Assembly (NCBI RefSeq): GCF_026262505.1
Contig: NC_067206.1
Location: forward strand, 28,039,896-28,103,895
Source of the DNA: Trichomonas vaginalis G3
Lineage: Eukaryota > Parabasalia > Trichomonadida > Trichomonadidae
Reading direction: 5' to 3'
Length of the DNA stretch: 64,000 nucleotides
Part shown: positions 39,884 to 50,357 of the stretch, one piece after another
How positions within the stretch are numbered: position 1 is the first letter of the stretch
Layout: the number at the start of each line of letters is the position of its first letter
Made by a program: the position numbers and the translations under genes
Notes under the pieces: generated by a model
Told to the model about the DNA's origin: nothing
The model's input: only the letters and a program-made list of their open reading frames with translations
The model's database searches: none

Positions 39884-41183
39884 GGGTGTCGAAAGGTGCG
39901 TTTAGCACAGCGCTCTATATGAGACTATTAAAGGAGATATATGCTGATTATAAATATATAATAAAAAATATGAATATATGTATATGATGAGTATGTTGTA
40001 TTTTGGCGCCATGCCGGGATATAAAATGAATTTTGAGACAAGAGGCGGTTTCGCGGAAAATTTTGGCGGGATTTTTTTCATTTTTTTAATGAATCATAAA
40101 GAAAACATCCTCGCTCTTGCAAAAAAATGCAAAGACTGTAAAAAAATCTACGAGACATTGGTAAAATGCTTCGGTATGGATGCTCCTAGCTATTCCACTG
40201 TAACGTATCATGTTAGGATGTATCACTTCATGAACAAAAAGGCGCCCATCATAAAAATTGACAAAAAATCGCCGGATCAAAGAAAAATCAAAGCAATTCT
40301 TCAAGCGCTAGATGAAGACCAAAGAGCATCACTCAGAAGGATAGAGGAGATGACAAAGATACCACGTACAACAGTCAGTTATTATCTGCACAATTATTTG
40401 AACTACAAACTAGCGTATACACGTTGGGTTCCGCACAACCTTAATTCAGTTCAAAAAAAATCTAGAGTCCAATCTTCGAAAGAGCTCCTCTCTATATTGG
40501 GTGCGTATCAATCCAAGAAATTTCGCTTTTTAGTAACAGGGGACGAGTCTTGGTTTCAATATGCAACAGAAGCCAAAATCATGTGGATCCCGAAGGATGA
40601 AAATCCGCAAACATTCCCGAAGAAAAAAATTGACACACCAATGATGATGTTGTCGGTTTTTTGGGGCGTGAATGGCATCATCGCAATTGATATTCTTCAA
40701 AAACCTAATACGATGAATGCTCAGTATCTAATTGACAATGTTCTTACTCAAATTATCAATTCTGATGAGTTTGAGAAATCCAAACAACAAAAACAAAAGT
40801 TTGCAATTCATTTTGATAATTCAAGAGTTCACAAAAGTCATAAGGTAATGAATTACTTGGTGGAAAACAATGTCAAAGTTGTTCCAAACTCAATTTATTC
40901 ACCTGATATTGCACCCTCTGACTTTTATTTATTCGGCACGCTAAAAAAGAGAGCTGAAGGACGCGAATTCGCGAGTCCAGATGATCTTGAAAATTTTGTA
41001 AGAGAGCAATTTGAGCAATTTTCTCATGATGATTTAAAGCGTGTCTTTCAAGCCTGGATCGATCGCTGCGAACGCGTGATTGAATCCAATGGTGATTATA
41101 TTTAAATAAACTTTATATATATGTAACTTGTTTATTTCTATTCGCAGTATTCAGGTTTGTGCTAAACACACCTTTGGACACCC
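39884..41183 (+). mobile_element. Mariner transposon, 1300 bp, TA target duplication
   Basis: Terminal inverted repeats of about 27 bp bound the element: left GGGTGTCGAAAGGTGCGTTT, right (complement) GGGTGTCCAAAGGTGTGTTT, both continuing into AGCACA. They are flanked by TA at 39882-39883 and 41184-41185. The single gene inside is an open transposase. TIR divergence is low and the frame is intact, so the copy looks young. T. vaginalis is known to carry a mariner family (Tvmar1); assignment to it is likely but unverified. Confidence 0.93.
40089..41105 (+). CDS. Mariner transposase (D,D34D)
   Basis: 338 residues if translation begins at the ATG at 40089 (MNHKEN), the length usual for mariner transposases. 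An upstream in-frame ATG at 39978 would add 37 unconvincing residues. The N-terminal half has two helix-turn-helix regions, ending in the mariner linker motif WVPHNL. The catalytic triad is visible: DESWF, HFDNS and PSDFYLF, with exactly 34 residues between the second and third Asp. No stop or frameshift. Confidence 0.95.
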   Translation: MNHKENILALAKKCKDCKKIYETLVKCFGMDAPSYSTVTYHVRMYHFMNKKAPIIKIDKKSPDQRKIKAILQALDEDQRASLRRIEEMTKIPRTTVSYYLHNYLNYKLAYTRWVPHNLNSVQKKSRVQSSKELLSILGAYQSKKFRFLVTGDESWFQYATEAKIMWIPKDENPQTFPKKKIDTPMMMLSVFWGVNGIIAIDILQKPNTMNAQYLIDNVLTQIINSDEFEKSKQQKQKFAIHFDNSRVHKSHKVMNYLVENNVKVVPNSIYSPDIAPSDFYLFGTLKKRAEGREFASPDDLENFVREQFEQFSHDDLKRVFQAWIDRCERVIESNGDYI

Positions 41184-41982
41184 TATATTCTGACGACAAT
41201 AAATCTGGGAATAGTATTTTAAATACGAGAACAACTTATTTAAAAGTGTTTCGCTCGATTTTGTATAATTTCAAATTTTCGCATATAGCTTTCTGTGAAT
41301 TACCGTGATTTTACCGCCACATCAATAGTTTACGACACTTTTTCCGTAAATTGAGTAGTTTACTGCACTTTTTCCGTAAAATTGAGTTACGGGAATCCGT
41401 AAGATTACCGTACCTCACTTCTAGTTGAAAATAGCATTAGTATATAATAAATAGATATATTATTCATATTTTTGATTTTGAATTACGGAAAAAGTGAGTT
41501 CAGAACTTCCAATTATTATTTGATTAATTATGTTAAAAATACTATAAGGAATTAAAATACATAATGTTGAAATTTGAATTACGGAAAAAGTGGGTGTGAA
41601 AGTGAAGTGAAAAAGTAAGATATTTTTTGTTGAAATAATCATAGTTGTACAATTTTGAAACTATATGTAAAGCTATAAATTGAATAAATTCAAAAACAAA
41701 AATTGTTTATTCTTATTAATAAATTTATATTAATCAATATTTGAACAACCCGTAATTAAAATTGAATTCCTCTTAAAATTTAATTCATACGTTAATTTTT
41801 AATTTGCTCGGCGAATGCCGAGCTTCCCTACTTCTCTTGTCATTCCTTCAAAAACTCTAATTTCATCGCACTTACAAACATCATGATTTGATGTATTGTC
41901 GAGAAATCTTAGACTTGTTTGTCATTTGATGATAGCATTTGAAAGTCATCTCGAAAATCGATTAACAAGACAATTTCCCAAA
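41184..41982. repeat. AT-rich repeat DNA with inverted ACTTTTTCCGTAA words
   Basis: The word CACTTTTTCCGTAAA occurs twice near 41337 and 41370. Its complement TTACGGAAAAAGTG occurs near 41483 and 41579. There is no coding content. It looks like an old, partly inverted non-coding repeat into which the mariner inserted. Confidence 0.5.
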
Positions 41983-42548
41983 CATCTACATACAAGTAGA
42001 TGATGGTAAACCCATTAGAGTTGTTTTGCTATGATTCCTCCAATCTTATGATGAGAAAAATCATATCAAAACAGCTCTAATCGAACATTCTACACAGCTT
42101 AGCATCCAGCTAGTTCCAAGTAATGCGATTACAACATCAACGGTCAAAGCCTTTCAGAGTCCTTTAATCATTTCTTCTCATCTCAATGTGAAGTGGCCCC
42201 AAACGAACTACAAGCTGACGTTACAACGCATTACAACCCGGTTAATACGAGCATATACATTAGAGCTGCTTTGTTATGATCTCCCTCATCAATTGATGAG
42301 AGATCTCATTATGAAGCAGCTCCAATCGAACTAAAAACCTACATACAAATGAGTGAAAACAAATTCATTAGAGTTGTTTTGCTTTGATTTCTCTCATCAG
42401 AAGATGAGAGATACCAGAACAAAACAACTCTAATCAAACTTTCTACACAACTCAGCACAGTATCAATGCAAAGTAATGCGTCTGTATCGTTAACAAGCAA
42501 AGTTGTTTCGGGTCCTTCCATTTTGGAAGAATTCGGAACAACTTTGCG
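41983..42548. repeat. Second cluster of miRNA-precursor-like hairpins
   Basis: Four long hairpins lie at about 42013-42083, 42259-42330, 42367-42434 and 42498-42547, plus a short one at 41983-42003. The first three share the stem base ATTAGAGTTGTTTTG (or the variant ATTAGAGCTGCTTTG) paired with its complement, with stems of about 23-32 bp and short loops. The fourth (GCAAAGTTGTTTC with its complement) differs in sequence. In the second hairpin the T-to-C variant at TTGCTTTG/GCTGCTTTG is mirrored in its partner arm (GAAGCAGCTC). No open frame. Confidence 0.8.
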
Positions 42549-42768
42549 AATTGATAATGTAAACCCATATACATGAAAGCGTGCATGCATAAAGACAGGT
42601 ATTGTCAGCAATGACTACCTGCCCAGCTATGAGTGATCAGAGAATTACCATCTCAGGCTTTTTGAGAACGTTTCAGCCAGGACCCTCGTATGTTGACTGT
42701 GAGAAAGGCATCCTTTAACTGAAATAGATGCTTTTCCAACAATCAAATTCGAAGATCTTCGACGTTGT

Positions 42769-42849
42769 TGTAAAAAGAGAAGGAGAAGGAAAGAAGAGGA
42801 AGGAGAGGAAGAAGGAAAGGAAAAGAAGAAGAAAAAAGAAAAAAAAGAA
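42769..42849. repeat. Polypurine tract
   Basis: About 80 nt of almost uninterrupted A/G on the plus strand (GGAGAAGGAAAGAAGAGGAA and similar). Such mirror-like purine tracts can form triplex DNA. No gene. Confidence 0.7.
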
Positions 42850-42881
42850 TGACATATTAAATATAATGCGCAGTTAATAGT

Positions 42882-42911
42882 GCCGAGGCGGCGGAGCCGC
42901 CGAGGCGCGAT
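42882..42911. repeat. GC palindrome followed by T run
   Basis: GGCGGCGGAGCCGCC is a perfect 6-bp stem with a GGA loop, embedded in CCGAGG.. CCGAGG and followed by TTTTTTT. It is extreme in an AT-rich genome. It resembles a hairpin/T-run terminator, though its function in a eukaryote is unknown. Confidence 0.65.
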
Positions 42912-43136
42912 TTTTTTGACCCTATATTACCGCACGGCAATGTTTTTCTCGATTTTGTACAGCCCTATAATTTCTATATATTTATGAAATAAAATGGTGG
43001 CATTATTGATGATTTTTAGAAATTTGATATTTGAAATTGAATCATTTGATATTTTTGCCCAAGGATTTATGTTTTTTGTGATGTTGTGTATTAGGTTATA
43101 GCGAAACTAGAGATACTCAATGTAAACTCTTTTTAA

Positions 43137-44385
43137 AATAACGTACAATTGCCAAGGCAATTTTGGTTTTGGCAATTGTACGTTATTTTTTTTTCGCAGT
43201 GATTTGAGTGAATTGCCAAACCTTAAGGGTTCGCTGCAACGATAGGTTTACATGGTGTCACTTTTTTGTTTTTTTTTCATTCGGAGCCTATTTTGGTACT
43301 GAGTTATCTATAAAAAATTGGTAAAATTTAACTTGTGTTTAAATGGCTTTATTAATGTAGACAAATATGATGGTGATGCAAAATGCACTGAATCTAAACA
43401 CTATTTGAGAAATGTAAGTTATATCTTGACTTTTTAAACAGAAACTATATTAATTTATGTGTTGTATAAGATATATAATCAACCGAAATATAATAATTCC
43501 CTTGCAATCCATACAATGTTGTTTATTAAAGATAATTTTTATCAATTTGAAAAGTTTTTTATGAAAACCAATTTTAATTCAGCTGCAACCCCTATGAGAT
43601 CTCGTAAGAAAAAATATATATAATAACAGGATCATTGTATATCAAAATAAGATTATTAACTTTTTTTTATTTGTTTATTTGAATTATAACTATTTATTTC
43701 TCTATACCTTTGAAATTATTTCGGAGAGCCGAAATTGTTTCCCAAATGCTTATCTTCCAAATTACAATATGAAATTCCTTCTTATTAGCTGATAATATGG
43801 TTCAAGCAGCTTGCCAAAGCCATAATATTAAGATATAACCTTAGAACAAAACATTTCATCATAGACTTCATGAATGTTTTATTGAAATAATCAACTTATA
43901 TATTCAAAATATGAGTTTCTGAAAACATATAAATGAAAAAAGATTTATTAATTAATGACAATCTTATTTTATAATAAATCAACCTTTCGACGATTATTAA
44001 TTATTTTGAAGTCAAACCCAATATTTTCCTTTCTAATGTCATCCATAACAATTGTCAATATTTTGTTTACGTATATTTTAGAATTTTGGTCGCTTAAAAT
44101 CATTTTTCAAAAATCGTTTTTGAAAATAAAAAAAAATCGAAAAAATGGTTAAAAAACTAAACTCTGTCAATTTTACATATCTCACTTTCATACTTTGCAT
44201 TATATTAAAATATGTTATGATAAAAGTAATTATTAAATCAGAATTTAAAAATATAGAACAGAAGTGTTCAAAAAGTGGATTTTTAAAAAAGACGATGACG
44301 ATTAAATGTTGTAAACTATTTAAAAATTGAATACTCTGTATCGTTGCAGCGAACCCTTAAACTTTCTTGGCAATTGTACGTTATT
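43137..44385. repeat. Non-autonomous inverted-repeat element
   Basis: A perfect hairpin at 43137-43187 has 19-bp arms (AATAACGTACAATTGCCAA). A 22-bp sequence at 43223-43244 (TTAAGGGTTCGCTGC...) recurs inverted and perfect at 44339-44360. The outer word of the hairpin recurs at 44367-44385. The 1.1 kb between the arms is AT-rich with only short frames (43955-44330) that match nothing. It is probably a non-autonomous transposon or solo repeat. Confidence 0.6.
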
Positions 44386-44993
44386 GAGAATTGCCCAATT
44401 GCCATAAGCTTCAAGAAAGCTGAAACAATGACACTGAAACATATTTAACTACACGTAAAATCAAATCAGACTCATTTATTAAAAATGCAATATATTTATA
44501 CTTATTGTTTCGTTTAGTCATCATAAATTTAAGACTAAATTCTTTCTCACATCTGAGATGGCCTTCTTACATGAATTATTATGTAAATTTTTGATTATTT
44601 TGGAATAATATTAATAATTTGAACTGTTTTGTGGAGTTCTTTTGTGAATATGATACATTTGTTGAACTAATATTCAATTCTCAATAAGATAATGCATTTC
44701 TGTTATTATATTTCGAATAATTTTTTAAAATAATTTTTTAACTGCTCACAAAATATAGCAGAGGACTCTCATCAAAATGAACAGAGTGTGATTTTTTTTT
44801 CACATAGAAATTAAAATACAATATAATTAAAAATAAAATGAAGAAAAAGGAGAAAAAAAATAGGTCCTAAAACCAGATACTAATAACTATGATATATGTA
44901 TCTTAAAAAAAAAAGGTATTGGGGCTTCCAGGGCTGCGCCCCTCTAGCCCCTGAAGATGTTTAGTATAAAACCGCTTTTTAACTTCACTTAAA
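44386..44993. other. Left flank of the virus-like block
   Basis: AT-rich DNA up to a GC-rich patch at about 44919-44955, where GGGGCTT/AGCCCC and AGGGCTGCGCCCCT can fold into hairpins. It then runs into a host-type initiator-like TCACT at 44985-44989, 5 nt before the first viral ATG. I see no convincing terminal inverted repeat, so the exact left end of the element is not fixed. Confidence 0.5.
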
Positions 44994-47900
44994 ATGCCAC
45001 GTAAGCTACGTAAGAATATACGTAAGAGGAAGAGAGCATTGAAACATCCAATAGTAAGACTAACACCACAACAACAGTTGCAACAACAAATGCTGAATGA
45101 CCCCACTATGTTGCAACAAATGTCAAGCAATCCTATGCTTTTAAACCGAGTTGTTGGTGCACAGAGTGGAGGTTTAAGAGCGGCACTTTTAGCGAAAATG
45201 GCAGGCTATGGTGGAGCTGCAGACGGAACAGCCTATAACCCTCAAAGTCAAATGAATTTGAGTTCACTCAAAAATCAAATAGCAGATGTCAAAAAGTCAA
45301 ACATAGACATACAGAAGCAAATAGGTGAAAACGAAAAGAAACTAGAATATGACAGACACACAAAGAAACTCAATGAGTTAAACGTAGAGAAAAAGAAGAA
45401 AGAAGAACAACTGAAAGAACTAAGTACAGAGGAATATGCGAAAAAAGTGTCAGAAAAAGCAGCAGAAGTAGCAAAAATGGAACAAGATGTCATAAATTTG
45501 AAAAACCATACTACTCAATATAAAGTACTGAAAGATGAAGAGATAAAACAAAAAGCCCTGAAGACATATATGGATAGCGATGAGTATAAAAAAGAAGTTG
45601 AAGCAAATGTAAAGGCAGAAAAACTTTTACAGTTGCAAAACCAAACCGTACAGTATGAAAACTTAGCACAAGAAAGTAAAAATAACGACGCAGCCATGCA
45701 AAAGGCAATGAAAAGCGCAGAATATATAAAAGCTAACAATGACTGGTTAGATGCCCAAGCCAACGCTAAAGCAGCCCAACTTATAGGGTCAATAAGGACA
45801 AAAATACAAGCGGATGAAGACAGTTCAAATGAAGCTTTAACAAATGCTGACTTTAAGAACGCCTTCGAAGCTCTTCATAGTAAGGTGAAACAAGTGAACG
45901 ATTTCTCATCTGGAAAGAAACTGAAGTCTGAAGGTTTTGACAAAGAGTTAAAAGAAGTAGCACAAAATATGACGAAAATAACAGATGCAGCAACGAGACA
46001 GGCAGTTCAAAGTGCCTATGACGCCGTTAGAGCAACTGTTGTGAAAAGTCAAGAAAAAGAGTTACAACAGACCAAAACAGACCTAGTAAATGCTTTCTTA
46101 AGAACGAAAAGTCAGGTAGGACATTACGCTGCAGATGGAACATATGTGCCAGCTGGTGGAACTTATATACCAGCTGTTGGAATTTATATACCACCAAACC
46201 CTCCAAGAGAAGCACCTGCACCAGGACTACCTAAAACATTTACATCGTCACATGGACATAGACACAGGCATGCACCAAAACCAACACAACAACCAACACA
46301 ACAACCAACACAACAACCAGCACAACAACCACCTCCACAACCAGCACAACAACCAACAGTTCAAAACCCTGCACAACAACCACCTCCACAACCAGCACAA
46401 CAACCACCTCCACAACCAGCACAGCAACCAACAGTTCAAAACCCTGCACAACAACAACCACAAACAGAGCAAGGACATAAAAGAAGTAGAGAACAAGGAA
46501 ACCAAGAATTCTTAAAAAGGCTTAAGGAAGACTATGGTTACCCAGATAGTATTGACTTTAGTGACAGATATAAAGAAGCTATTAGAAAGTTCAAGGGAGG
46601 AAATACTGACCCGAACCTATTTAGCTTTATGGTTCAGCACCAAATGGGATATAATTTCAAACCTGGAAAATACAAGCTCGCTAAGGGATATGATTTAATA
46701 GCATATCATCCAAATGACATGACTGAATTTACTCCGAGATATTTGATGTCAGAGCTAAATGACAATTCAACTCCCGTCATGAAACGCGTAAAAAATAGAG
46801 ACGGAACGAAAGAAGAAAGGTTTATGAGTCCGGATGACTTAGAAAGGGAAGTTGTTAAAAACGGTCTCGGAATATATGAAATGCCAGCAGATGAGGTACA
46901 AGAAACTCCACAGGAAGAAGTTCAGATACAACCAGACATGGATGAAATAGCTCAGCAACAAAAGCTAGAAGAGCCTGAAGGAAACGAACAAGTCACTCCT
47001 TTGGAAACTAACTTCACAGAACTAGATGAAGATTTGGAACAGCCGAAAAATCTTGACCCTCAACAAGAGTATGCGGAGAATATGGAATATTTCCAAGAGT
47101 CTAAAAAAAATTCGGCTGACATAGTAGAAGAATATCGAAAAATGTTCGCCGACATACAAAAGACTCCAACACCAGATGAAAATATTCAGCATAGAATGGA
47201 AGTACTGAAAGAAAATGTACACAAATACAACAACCCTTTTTACTTACGAGCATTTAACGTTCAATCTTCGGATGAACTCGGTGAAAATAAAAGGTTAAAT
47301 TTCAAGAAAACATATAGAAATGAAACATTGTTTAAAGTTCATTCAGAACCTAACCAAGATGGAAACAAACCTACTTTTGTTTCTGCAGACGATGGAACTA
47401 CAATGAGATGGGGTCATAAAGCTAACCCGGATAGGTGGTTCATAAACTTACAACCTCAATTCCAAGAAGTTGTAGACGCAATGGAAGTCAATGGTGAACC
47501 AGATATAGCTGGTATTTTCAGCGCGGCTTTAATGCCATTGAAAGATATGAAACATGCAGATATTTTGGACCAGTATGAAATGAACATGGCTGATGGAAAT
47601 ATAACACCTGACGTTCTAGAACATTTATCTCAAAGAACTACACAGAACCATAGAGATGGTATATTTGGTGAAGAGTTTAGAAAGAAAGTTAGGGAGAGCG
47701 AAGGAAGAGAACCTATTGTACATGACCTTGCAAACGAAAGTTTACAAAATGTCATAAAAACTTACTTTGCAGACAATGAACTGAGAAGGGATGAATATTT
47801 AAGAAAACTCAAATGGACAGTACCAAATGAAATGTTAGTATTGAAAAACATGTTCCTTGACAAAATAAAACCAACTACAGAAATAAATGACGCAAGACTG

Positions 47901-48179
47901 AAAGATTGGGTAAAAGCTTTCCCATTCACAAAAGATATAGTTGGTAACATGGAAAGAAAACCAGAATGGCTACAAAAACATATATTTGGAAACGAGCTTA
48001 TTCCATATGGACAGGCACTGTTTGAAGAGCTTGAACCGGAAACTCAGGACAGAGTCATGCAAACAATACGCAAAGACTCAAATACAAACTATGACAAACT
48101 CTTTCTAGGATATAGGTTACCTGAGATGGGCGACCAGAGCCAAAGGCAAAAAGGACATGGGAAATTTACAACATACTAG
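44994..48179 (+). CDS. Large coiled-coil / PQ-rich viral structural-type protein
   Basis: 1061 residues. A very basic N-terminus (MPRKLRKNIRKRKR) leads into Gln/Met-rich sequence and then a long coiled coil (about 95-360). A low-complexity PAQQPPPQ repeat covers about 425-490, and a C-terminal half of about 570 residues holds no family I recognise. It is the first gene of the dense viral block, only 6 nt ahead of the next ATG. Size, charge and position suggest a virion or DNA-packaging structural protein, but this is inference from context only. Confidence 0.85.
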   Translation: MPRKLRKNIRKRKRALKHPIVRLTPQQQLQQQMLNDPTMLQQMSSNPMLLNRVVGAQSGGLRAALLAKMAGYGGAADGTAYNPQSQMNLSSLKNQIADVKKSNIDIQKQIGENEKKLEYDRHTKKLNELNVEKKKKEEQLKELSTEEYAKKVSEKAAEVAKMEQDVINLKNHTTQYKVLKDEEIKQKALKTYMDSDEYKKEVEANVKAEKLLQLQNQTVQYENLAQESKNNDAAMQKAMKSAEYIKANNDWLDAQANAKAAQLIGSIRTKIQADEDSSNEALTNADFKNAFEALHSKVKQVNDFSSGKKLKSEGFDKELKEVAQNMTKITDAATRQAVQSAYDAVRATVVKSQEKELQQTKTDLVNAFLRTKSQVGHYAADGTYVPAGGTYIPAVGIYIPPNPPREAPAPGLPKTFTSSHGHRHRHAPKPTQQPTQQPTQQPAQQPPPQPAQQPTVQNPAQQPPPQPAQQPPPQPAQQPTVQNPAQQQPQTEQGHKRSREQGNQEFLKRLKEDYGYPDSIDFSDRYKEAIRKFKGGNTDPNLFSFMVQHQMGYNFKPGKYKLAKGYDLIAYHPNDMTEFTPRYLMSELNDNSTPVMKRVKNRDGTKEERFMSPDDLEREVVKNGLGIYEMPADEVQETPQEEVQIQPDMDEIAQQQKLEEPEGNEQVTPLETNFTELDEDLEQPKNLDPQQEYAENMEYFQESKKNSADIVEEYRKMFADIQKTPTPDENIQHRMEVLKENVHKYNNPFYLRAFNVQSSDELGENKRLNFKKTYRNETLFKVHSEPNQDGNKPTFVSADDGTTMRWGHKANPDRWFINLQPQFQEVVDAMEVNGEPDIAGIFSAALMPLKDMKHADILDQYEMNMADGNITPDVLEHLSQRTTQNHRDGIFGEEFRKKVRESEGREPIVHDLANESLQNVIKTYFADNELRRDEYLRKLKWTVPNEMLVLKNMFLDKIKPTTEINDARLKDWVKAFPFTKDIVGNMERKPEWLQKHIFGNELIPYGQALFEELEPETQDRVMQTIRKDSNTNYDKLFLGYRLPEMGDQSQRQKGHGKFTTY

Positions 48180-48185
48180 GTGAAC

Positions 48186-48389
48186 ATGAGACAAAGATGC
48201 AACAACTTGAAGCAGAGGGCAAGTTACCAAAAGCGACACCAAAGAAGAAGAAGAGTAGAACAAAGTGAAAGTAGTGAAGAAGTAACTTCATCTAGTGAAA
48301 GTAGTGGCAATGAAGGAAAAAGAAGAGTTAAAAACTCAGTCAGGAAGAAAGTAAAGCTTGGTCCACGTGGGTTCTATTATGACATATAA
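48186..48389 (+). CDS. Small basic Ser/Arg-rich protein (67 aa)
   Basis: The start is the ATG at 48186, 6 nt after the previous stop; GTG at 48180 is not used. It has Arg/Lys clusters (KRHQRRRRVEQ) and an acidic Ser run. Composition recalls small DNA-condensing core proteins of dsDNA viruses, but there is no homology I can claim. It lies directly upstream of the capsid gene. Confidence 0.65.
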   Translation: MRQRCNNLKQRASYQKRHQRRRRVEQSESSEEVTSSSESSGNEGKRRVKNSVRKKVKLGPRGFYYDI

Positions 48390-48421
48390 ATCCAACTATT
48401 CTATATTTTTACCCATATGAA

Positions 48422-50026
48422 ATGTACGCCGCTCAGAATATAACGCCAACAGTTTTGGATGCCATGAATGGAAATGTTTCCGAATGGTATAACGAATGCG
48501 ACAATGCCATTAGAAGGTCAGAAATAGTTCCTGGAACTTACGAATATACAACTGCTGTTTCTTATGGAAACGTAGGTGAGTTTGGAGAAGGTTCTTCAAC
48601 AACAGTAGATATTGCTTGCGACAGGTTTCATATAATTTCTATTGACAACTCTTTCTTATACGTGGAACAAGACATTGAAATAAAACCTTCTGCCAAGTTG
48701 TCTGACAAGAAAGGTTGCAATGGAATTTTCTATGTCGGATACCAATATGCTCCAGAAGTTTTCATGGGATATAAGATATATTCTAACTCTGACTTAGTTC
48801 AAACAGTAACATGAGCAAACTATGAATGGTTCGCTTTGAGAAACTCAGTACAACCACAAGCTAGAGAACAAACAGACCAATATGCAACTATTGAGAAAAT
48901 AAGAAGACTTGACCCTAACGTTCCAGGAGTTTATGTTAACCTTTCTGGTTCAGATGGAACTGCTGCCACTAAAGTAAAACTGAAACTTAGAGTTCCTTTG
49001 TCATCTTTCCTCATCTTCAGGTTTTTAAGATACTTGCCAAACTGGGCAGGAAAAATTTCTATCGAACTTACTCCAAGCAAAAATAACTTAGTCATTGCAC
49101 CAACACAAGACCCATTCAGCATTGCTGTAGCTGGAACTGGTGGAGCCAAGTTCTGTGACTTTTGCAAAGACAAAGTTGACTTAGACTTTGGTTTCTCAAA
49201 CCTCAACACTGAAGTAAACTATTATTTCAATGCTGCTGGAACTGCTTGGGACCCAGTTAAGTTCACATGCGAAAAGTTTGAATGCAAGAGAATAGAAAGC
49301 AGACTTGCCGTTTATATGTTGGACCCAGATATTTCAAATGCTTTAGCTGCCAAATATATTGCAGTTCCACTTATGTTCCCTATACACCAAATATCTGTCA
49401 AAGACTTTGCAGGTGAAGTTGGAAACCAAAGTGCTGACCCAGGTGCAAGAACAGATATTGCTTTAACAACTGCAATGAAACATGCAGATACTATGTTTGT
49501 ACTGTTCAGACGAACTATAAATGACTATTCTTGTTTCTACAACCCCGGTATTAAATATCATATAAACATAGATGGCAAATACTATCCAAGAGAAGAATAT
49601 TCCACAGTTGAGGATATGAGGTCATACAACTTGACATTAGATGCTATGAACTTTAACAACAACTTCACAACAACCATTAACCCTGAAATGCAAAGTTCTA
49701 TTATGCCATATGTGAAAGTATGGACTCATACAGGAGGTCAAAAAACTCAATATACAAATGGAGACCGTTCAAACTTTTGGCTTGGCATTCCATTTGCTGA
49801 CTCAGAAGACTTTATGGGTGGTATTTCAACTGTTGGTACAGTTCAAATACAATATACTGGTGACAGAGACGGTCCAGATGAATTGAAAGCAAAGAAGTTT
49901 ACAAAACCAATAGCACTTTTCACGGAAGATGCTCTTTTGAAGATTCGTTCGATGAAACCTGCTGGGGCTCCTCAGATTGGTATAACGACAGCTTCCATCG
50001 AGCAGATTTTGGCAGCAGGTCAGTAA
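48422..50026 (+). pseudogene. Major capsid protein (likely double jelly-roll), in-frame TGA
   Basis: Two open segments (48422-48814 and 48815-50026) are in the same frame, separated only by TGA at 48812-48814; together they would span about 534 residues. The sequence is beta-rich with Gly/Pro/Asn turns, no signal peptide, and phrases such as LRVPLSSFLIFRFLRYLPN and WLGIPFADSEDF. Length, beta content and position between small structural-type genes and the helicase fit a polinton-type double-jelly-roll capsid protein. That fold assignment is an inference needing structure prediction. The single stop, where Trp (TGG) would be one base away, marks a defective copy unless TGA is read through. The 3' end overlaps the opposing gene by 107 nt. 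Confidence 0.72.
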
Positions 50027-50339
50027 GTTGTTCTTGAACTGACTTCTCTCCGTCAAATATTGACAGTACGCCAGTTTTGACATAGTATTGTATTAAAAAC
50101 TTACCTTTAGAAATATCGGTCAGTTTTGTTGTTATATTTTTGTCAACGTCAAGAACTTTCACCATCTCGGTTATACCAACTTTCTTTGCTTTATGAAAAT
50201 ATTTTGGTTCAGCAAAGACTGCTATTCTATAACATTTTCCATTGTTTGTATAAAGAACTATTCTATCAATGAACTTGTATTGTTTGTGTGTGTAAACTTT
50301 GTTTTGCTTCAATTCGAAGAGATACTCAAATACGTCCAT
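49920..50339 (-). CDS. Unknown viral protein (139 aa), antisense
   Basis: The ATG at 50339 lies 19 nt from the divergent ATG at 50358. The protein is compact and likely alpha/beta (YKFIDRIVLYTNNGKCYRIAV), with a hydrophilic C-terminal tail encoded opposite the capsid gene's 3' end. Family unknown. It is kept as real because the frame is long, begins with ATG, and its non-overlapping part fills an otherwise empty gap in a compact block. Confidence 0.68.
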   Translation of the reverse strand: MDVFEYLFELKQNKVYTHKQYKFIDRIVLYTNNGKCYRIAVFAEPKYFHKAKKVGITEMVKVLDVDKNITTKLTDISKGKFLIQYYVKTGVLSIFDGEKSVQEQLTDLLPKSARWKLSLYQSEEPQQVSSNESSKEHLP

Positions 50340-50357
50340 CTTTTTATTCTAAGTAAA

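Noticed and set aside
39978-40088. N-terminal extension of the mariner transposase
   Set aside because: The upstream ATG adds 37 residues unlike mariner proteins; the ATG at 40089 gives the usual length.
43955-44330. Two short Lys/Ile/Phe-rich frames
   Set aside because: AT-rich composition only, inside a non-autonomous inverted-repeat element.
46135-46515. Frames over the PQ repeat of the first viral gene
   Set aside because: Repetitive His/Asn- or Leu/Trp-rich shadow frames of the CAACAACC-type repeat.
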